Of a stretch of 16,229 nucleotides of DNA, positions 13,179 to 16,229 are shown piece after piece. A program made the position numbers and the translations under genes. A model generated the notes under the pieces. The model did not search any database. It was not told where the DNA came from and saw only the letters and a program-made list of their open reading frames with translations. Each line of letters begins with the position of its first letter. Position 1 is the first letter of the stretch. Source of the DNA: Syntrophobacterales bacterium (GTDB taxonomy: Bacteria > Desulfobacterota > Syntrophorhabdia > Syntrophorhabdales > WCHB1-27); contig JADGQN010000058.1 of assembly GCA_017881765.1 (NCBI GenBank), positions 1 to 16,229 of the forward strand, given 5' to 3'.

Positions 13179-13656
13179 ACCTAAGTACGTGGACGAAATA
13201 TTGTCCGGTGCCAAAAAGTACGAATTCAGGAGAGTCATTTTTCGTAAAAGTGTGGAGACGATCTATATTTACTGCAACTCCAGCGTAAAAAGGGTCTTTG
13301 GCTCGTTCACAATGGGGGGAATTCCGGAGGGAACCCCAGAGGAGATTTGGAATCCATGTCACCAATATGGTGGAATTACAGGAGCTGCCCTTTTCAAATA
13401 CTTCAAGAATGCGTCCAAGGCCTACGCGATCAAAATTAGGAATTCACATAGATTCGACGCACCGATTGATCCATTTACTGTCTTGCCGGATTTCTCACCC
13501 CCTCAGTCATTCCGCATATTCCCTCGTGGAGTCCGGCGCGCGAGTGAGGAAGGCCGTGGGGGGCGTTGGTTCAAGGAAAAAGAGTGGACCTTGGTGAATC
13601 ATTGCCAATTGCGTCCGGAGATTAGCGTGGGTCTCGATTCCGGCGGAGAAGAGTAG
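13156..13656 (+). CDS. ASCH-domain protein with unusual C-terminal extension
   Basis: Residues 1-120 are an ASCH (PUA-like) domain: MNVLLSIKPKYVDEILSG leads into the signature G-x-K-x-x-E-x-R (Gly18, Lys20, Glu23, Arg25 in GAKKYEFR). Later AYAIKIR and SPPQSF close the fold. ASCH domains bind RNA or modified nucleosides; E. coli YqfB, in this superfamily, hydrolyses N4-acetylcytidine, with its Lys21 in the position of Lys20. The usual protein should end shortly after PPQSF (residue 119). Here a further 45 or so residues rich in Arg, Gly and Glu follow, encoded by GC-rich DNA, which may be read-through into foreign sequence. The ATG lies inside the end of the PIN-GNAT gene, with GGAGG five bases upstream, so translation is coupled and the two proteins are likely partners. 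Confidence 0.82.
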   Translation: MNVLLSIKPKYVDEILSGAKKYEFRRVIFRKSVETIYIYCNSSVKRVFGSFTMGGIPEGTPEEIWNPCHQYGGITGAALFKYFKNASKAYAIKIRNSHRFDAPIDPFTVLPDFSPPQSFRIFPRGVRRASEEGRGGRWFKEKEWTLVNHCQLRPEISVGLDSGGEE

Positions 13657-13732
13657 CCGGCAGCGGAAGGATTGACAAGCTCTTGGTCGAAATCAGAGGC
13701 GGGTAAGACTTTCCCGAAGGGAGACGCATAAC

Positions 13733-14275
13733 ATGTATATACCTAGGAAGATGATCCTCACGAAAGGGGTCGGGCAGAACAAGGAGAAACTGGTGAGCTT
13801 CGAACTTGCCCTCCGCAACGCGAAGGCCGCCTCTTTCAATATCGTTAAGGTATCCAGTATCTTTCCCCCGCGCTGCGAAATCGTCTCCGTGCAGAAAGGG
13901 ATCAAGGAATTGAGGCCGGGGCAGATCGTCCATACCGTCCTCGCCGAGGCGTCGACCAACGAAGGCCACCGTCTCATAGGCGCTTCTATAGGCGTCGCGA
14001 TCCCCAAGGACCGGGACCACTTCGGCTATCTTTCGGAGCATCACAGTTTCGGGGACGACGACAAGACGACCGGTGACTATGCCGAGGATATCGCGGCCCA
14101 GATGTTAGCGACGATCCTTGGCGTGGAGTTCGACGTTAACGAAAGTTACAACAAACGGCTCGACCAGTGGAAGTTGAGTGACCAGATAGTCAGGACGCGC
14201 AACATCACCCAGACGAGCGTCGGCAAGAGCGGGCTCTGGACCACCGTTGTGGCGGCCGCAATCCTGATACCCTGA
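13733..14275 (+). CDS. pdaD: Pyruvoyl-dependent arginine decarboxylase
   Basis: A 180-residue proenzyme of the PvlArgDC family, which converts arginine to agmatine and CO2 for polyamine synthesis or acid resistance. The self-cleavage site is the Ser41-Ser42 pair in VKVSSIFPP, equivalent to Ser52-Ser53 of the Methanocaldococcus jannaschii enzyme. Cleavage turns Ser42 into the pyruvoyl group. The strand ASIGVAIPKD and Glu102 in SEHHSFG match the active-site region; the latter is the expected proton donor. Length is within the family range, and the beta-subunit end LWTTVVAAAI is intact, so the enzyme looks functional. AGGGAG lies about ten bases before the ATG. A TTGACA at 13672-13677 could be its -35 box, but no good -10 follows. 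It begins 77 bases after the ASCH gene; no agmatine-using gene is adjacent. Confidence 0.93.
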   Translation: MYIPRKMILTKGVGQNKEKLVSFELALRNAKAASFNIVKVSSIFPPRCEIVSVQKGIKELRPGQIVHTVLAEASTNEGHRLIGASIGVAIPKDRDHFGYLSEHHSFGDDDKTTGDYAEDIAAQMLATILGVEFDVNESYNKRLDQWKLSDQIVRTRNITQTSVGKSGLWTTVVAAAILIP

Positions 14276-14279
14276 GGGC

Positions 14280-14295
14280 GTGGTGCGCCCACCAC
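14280..14295 (+). terminator. Hairpin after the arginine decarboxylase gene
   Basis: GTGGTG (14280-14285) and CACCAC (14290-14295) form a perfect six-base stem four bases after the stop codon. An alternative stem GGGCG/CGCCC overlaps it. There is no T-run, so termination is only probable. Confidence 0.4.
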
Positions 14296-14351
14296 TCCAT
14301 GCCTGAGCGTCGGTTAGAAGCATTCCTTGGAACAACGAAAATAGGTTCAGC

Positions 14352-14675
14352 TTAAAAAGTACTTAAGCGAAGAGTGCAGGTTTGGCGCATCAAGTCTTGC
14401 GTGACGTGGCGTACGGTACCGTAGATCAGATGTTTATGCGGTGTCAACAATAAGTTGCTTTTGCACCAACATCCCCTATTTTGCTTATTGGCAAGAACAG
14501 CGAGAATGAATACCCCAAAGAGCACGTCTGGCGTAATACGCTGCAATGAAGTTGGGAGATTTGCGACAAAGTAACCCAAGACAATAGCACCAAGAACAGC
14601 GTTATAAACAATCCGACGCAGTTCCCAATAGGAGAGTGCATTCGTCAAATATGATTTTGTACCATGGGTATTCAT
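14352..14675 (-). CDS. Small membrane protein, probably truncated
   Basis: A 107-residue frame. Residues 16-64 contain SYWELRRIVYNAVL and two hydrophobic segments (about 24-40 and 50-63), like a group of uncharacterised small inner-membrane proteins that begin with a YWELRR-x-x-YN motif. After LAVLAN (residue 63) the sequence turns abruptly into a polar, Cys- and His-containing tail (NKQNRGCWCK onward) that does not look like the further membrane helices expected. The gene is therefore probably truncated by a rearrangement or degraded. The ATG has a good GGAG five bases upstream. It starts 27 bases after the broken HigA-like gene on the same strand, so the two form one decaying cassette. No function can be assigned. 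Confidence 0.45.
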   Translation of the reverse strand: MNTHGTKSYLTNALSYWELRRIVYNAVLGAIVLGYFVANLPTSLQRITPDVLFGVFILAVLANKQNRGCWCKSNLLLTPHKHLIYGTVRHVTQDLMRQTCTLRLSTF

Positions 14676-14702
14676 ATTATCTCCAAAAACATAACGTTAA
14701 GT

Positions 14703-15069
14703 TCACCGGGAGGCCGTCTTTTTGGCCGATCCGGTGGAACGCCTTATAAGTGTTGGGCTGCTCTTTGGAACTAATTTGACCTGCAAATCACAGCCAACCG
14801 CTCGTGCATACTTTTTGAGCGTAGTGATAGATGGGGCCGTGCTTGCCTGCAGATTCCAGCCGTGACACAGCGCTTTTAGTGGTACCCATCCGTTCAGCAA
14901 CGGCTTCTTGAGTGAGACCTGACTTTGCGCGTGCCGAGAGCATTTCGTGTAAGAGGAGATATTCCTCTTCAAGGTTATCGTATGCTTCACTAAAGCCTTT
15001 GCGCTTTCGGGCTTTAATGAGGAAAGCCTCATGATCATGAGGCACAGGATCATATTTAATGCCGGCCAT
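14703..15069 (-). pseudogene. XRE-family HigA-like antitoxin with one-base frameshift
   Basis: The first part reads MAGIKYDPVPHDHEAF with a helical linker and then the HTH core SGLTQEAVAERMGTTKSAVSRLES. This is a typical XRE/Cro-type antitoxin with its DNA-binding helix-turn-helix near residues 49-72. The frame then goes wrong: the expected APSITTLKKYARAVGCDLQVKLVP is found, but one frame over, running to the stop at 14703. Removing one C of the plus-strand pair at 14837-14838 would restore a full protein of about 120 residues. AGGAGG lies six bases before the ATG, so expression signals are intact. A HigB or Gp49-like toxin gene normally comes just before this type of antitoxin. Here the upstream neighbour is the TctC gene end, only 41 bases away, so it is an orphan. 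A sequencing error is possible. Confidence 0.75.
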
Positions 15070-15110
15070 CTCTAACCTCCTTCATCCTCCGGCGGGCCAA
15101 CTTTAATTCC

Positions 15111-16076
15111 CTACTTTACAACGATATTCGCCCTCTTGACGATCGGGGCCCATTTCTTTGCCTCGGCCTCTAGGAAGTCCTTTGTGTCCTTCGCATTCTG
15201 GAAGTCCACCTTGTACTCCATTTTTTCGAGCTTCTCTCTCACGTCCCTGTCCTTCAGGCTTTTCTCGAGCGCCGCTTCCAGCTTCTTTATAATCGCCTCC
15301 GGTGTTTTCGCAGGAGCCAGCATCACCCCGTAGATGGATGCAAGCAAGTCTGGGTATCCCTGCTCCTTTGACGTTGAGACCTGGGGTAAACGCGGATCGC
15401 GCTGAGGAGAGAAAATAGCGATGGGCCGGATTGTGCCTGCCTTGATATGAGACTCGGTCGCGCTATACGACAGAGGTGCCACCTGAACGTGGTTGCCCAC
15501 GAGCGCGGTTGCCGCCTGCTGTTCTGAGTTGTACGGGATGTGCTGTATGTCCACCTGCGCCTGGGCGTTCAGCATCTCCATCATCAGATGGGGAAGTGTC
15601 CCGACCCCTGCGCTGCCGTATGAGAGTGTTCTTGGATGTTTCTTCGCGTACGCCACAAGATCGGGAATACTGTTCACCGGAAGGTTCTTGTTGACCAGCA
15701 GCATCTGCTCCACGACCAGTGATTTACCTATGGGCGTGAGGTCGTTCATCTTATAAGGGAGATTGGGGTTGATGAGCGGTAGGAGCACAATGGCGATCCA
15801 GGTAGTGGCAAGCGTGTAGCCGTCGGGCTTCGACGCGGCTACAAAGGCGGTTCCCACAGCCGAAGCAGCACCCGGCTTGTTCACCACCAGCATCGGTTGC
15901 CCCAAGATTCTTCCCATGCTGTCCGCGATCACCCGGGCGCTCAGGTCGGTGATGCCGCCGACTGCGAACGGGCATACAAGCTGTATCGGCTTGCTAGGAT
16001 AGTCGTCCGCAGCCCAGACGCCGGAAGCGGAACACGCAAGGGCAAGAACGACCACAATTGCACTTAGACTTTTCAT
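15111..16076 (-). CDS. Tripartite tricarboxylate transporter substrate-binding protein (TctC/Bug family)
   Basis: A 321-residue periplasmic protein. The signal peptide covers residues 1-22 (hydrophobic IVVVLALAC, then VWA before ADDYP). The mature N-terminus YPSKPIQLVCPFAVGGITD (26-44) and the later NKPGA (66-70) and KPDGYTLA (83-90) are the standard Bug signature; the GG-x-TD loop binds the carboxylate of the ligand. Length is normal and the protein looks intact. It captures a carboxylic acid for a TctA/TctB secondary transporter, which is not encoded nearby, so it is an orphan binding protein like many of its family. AGGAGGTG eight bases before the ATG fixes the start. The gene ends 41 bases before the broken HigA-like gene. 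The ligand is unknown. Confidence 0.93.
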   Translation of the reverse strand: MKSLSAIVVVLALACSASGVWAADDYPSKPIQLVCPFAVGGITDLSARVIADSMGRILGQPMLVVNKPGAASAVGTAFVAASKPDGYTLATTWIAIVLLPLINPNLPYKMNDLTPIGKSLVVEQMLLVNKNLPVNSIPDLVAYAKKHPRTLSYGSAGVGTLPHLMMEMLNAQAQVDIQHIPYNSEQQAATALVGNHVQVAPLSYSATESHIKAGTIRPIAIFSPQRDPRLPQVSTSKEQGYPDLLASIYGVMLAPAKTPEAIIKKLEAALEKSLKDRDVREKLEKMEYKVDFQNAKDTKDFLEAEAKKWAPIVKRANIVVK

Positions 16077-16189
16077 ACTATCGTCACCTCCTTGTTAATA
16101 TACGCTGCTCCCATTCTCCGACATCTTACTGCTAAGCACGCAGTAAGGCAACGATTAACCAGGCAACTTTGGGAACGGCGTTTCTCACG

Positions 16190-16229
16190 TTGCATAACTC
16201 TTCATCGCTCCTTCGTTGCTTTTTCGCAA
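16190..16229. repeat. Possible REP-like palindromic element at the window edge
   Basis: TTGCATAACTCTT at 16190 and TTTTTCGCAA ending at 16229 form an imperfect inverted repeat with TTGC/GCAA ends, around a CGCTCCTTCGTTGC core. The core words TTCGTTG and CGCTCCT resemble those in the structured element near 1568-1627. The element may continue beyond the window. The rest of 16077-16189 is the leader of the TctC gene and shows no gene. Confidence 0.3.

Noticed and set aside
14276..14705. Integron attC-like motifs (GTTAAGT near 14695, TCTAAC-like near 14310) beside the small cassette-like genes
   Set aside because: The core and inverse-core motifs are not at the right distance from each other, and no imperfect palindrome of attC type joins them.
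1..16229. tRNA, rRNA, CRISPR array or intact insertion sequence
   Set aside because: I saw no cloverleaf, no regularly spaced identical repeats and no transposase or integrase reading frame on either strand.

Overview
The window reads like a chromosomal piece of an anaerobic, moderately high-GC Gram-negative bacterium. A Desulfobacterota-type genome (Syntrophorhabdus-like) is my best guess. That guess rests on the mix of an orphan ABC-type amino-acid/aromatic-acid binding protein, a TctC/Bug binding protein, a dodecin, a single-cluster ferredoxin and a secreted Cache-domain sensor, with strong AGGAGG-type ribosome sites. It is inference; no rRNA, tRNA or phylogenetic marker is present to settle it.

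Layout. Positions 1-11216 are almost entirely minus-strand genes. From right to left they are a ferredoxin, a seven-bladed Vgb-type beta-propeller, a secreted Cache-domain sensor with a SnoaL-like protein, an ABC-type solute-binding protein coupled to an SDR dehydrogenase, a dodecin, a 14-helix MFS exporter, a lipoprotein-type SppA peptidase, a half-size EamA transporter, a THUMP-domain RNA methyltransferase and the N-terminus of a flavodoxin-family protein. One plus-strand remnant breaks this block: the last ~60 codons of an amidohydrolase, just upstream of the MFS gene.

Positions 11400-13660 hold the most interesting unit, on the plus strand and visibly richer in A+T than its surroundings. 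It encodes a small ribbon-helix-helix protein, a 500-residue PIN-GNAT-PUA-like fusion and an ASCH-domain protein, tightly packed and overlapping. It looks like a toxin-antitoxin or defence-type RNA-targeting operon. I know of no experimentally described system with exactly this layout. The ASCH gene ends in an odd GC-rich tail that may mark the right-hand junction of an insertion. A pyruvoyl-dependent arginine decarboxylase follows on the plus strand.

Positions 14350-15070 look like decaying accessory DNA on the minus strand: an XRE/HigA-type antitoxin with a one-base frameshift and no toxin next to it, followed by a small, probably truncated membrane protein. A TctC/Bug solute-binding protein without its permease genes closes the window.

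The intergenic regions hold a large imperfect inverted repeat of GGTTRAG-type units behind the methyltransferase gene, REP-like structured repeats near 1577-1627 and at the right edge, a recognisable sigma70-type promoter for the ferredoxin gene with a palindrome near its predicted start point, and two intergenic hairpins.
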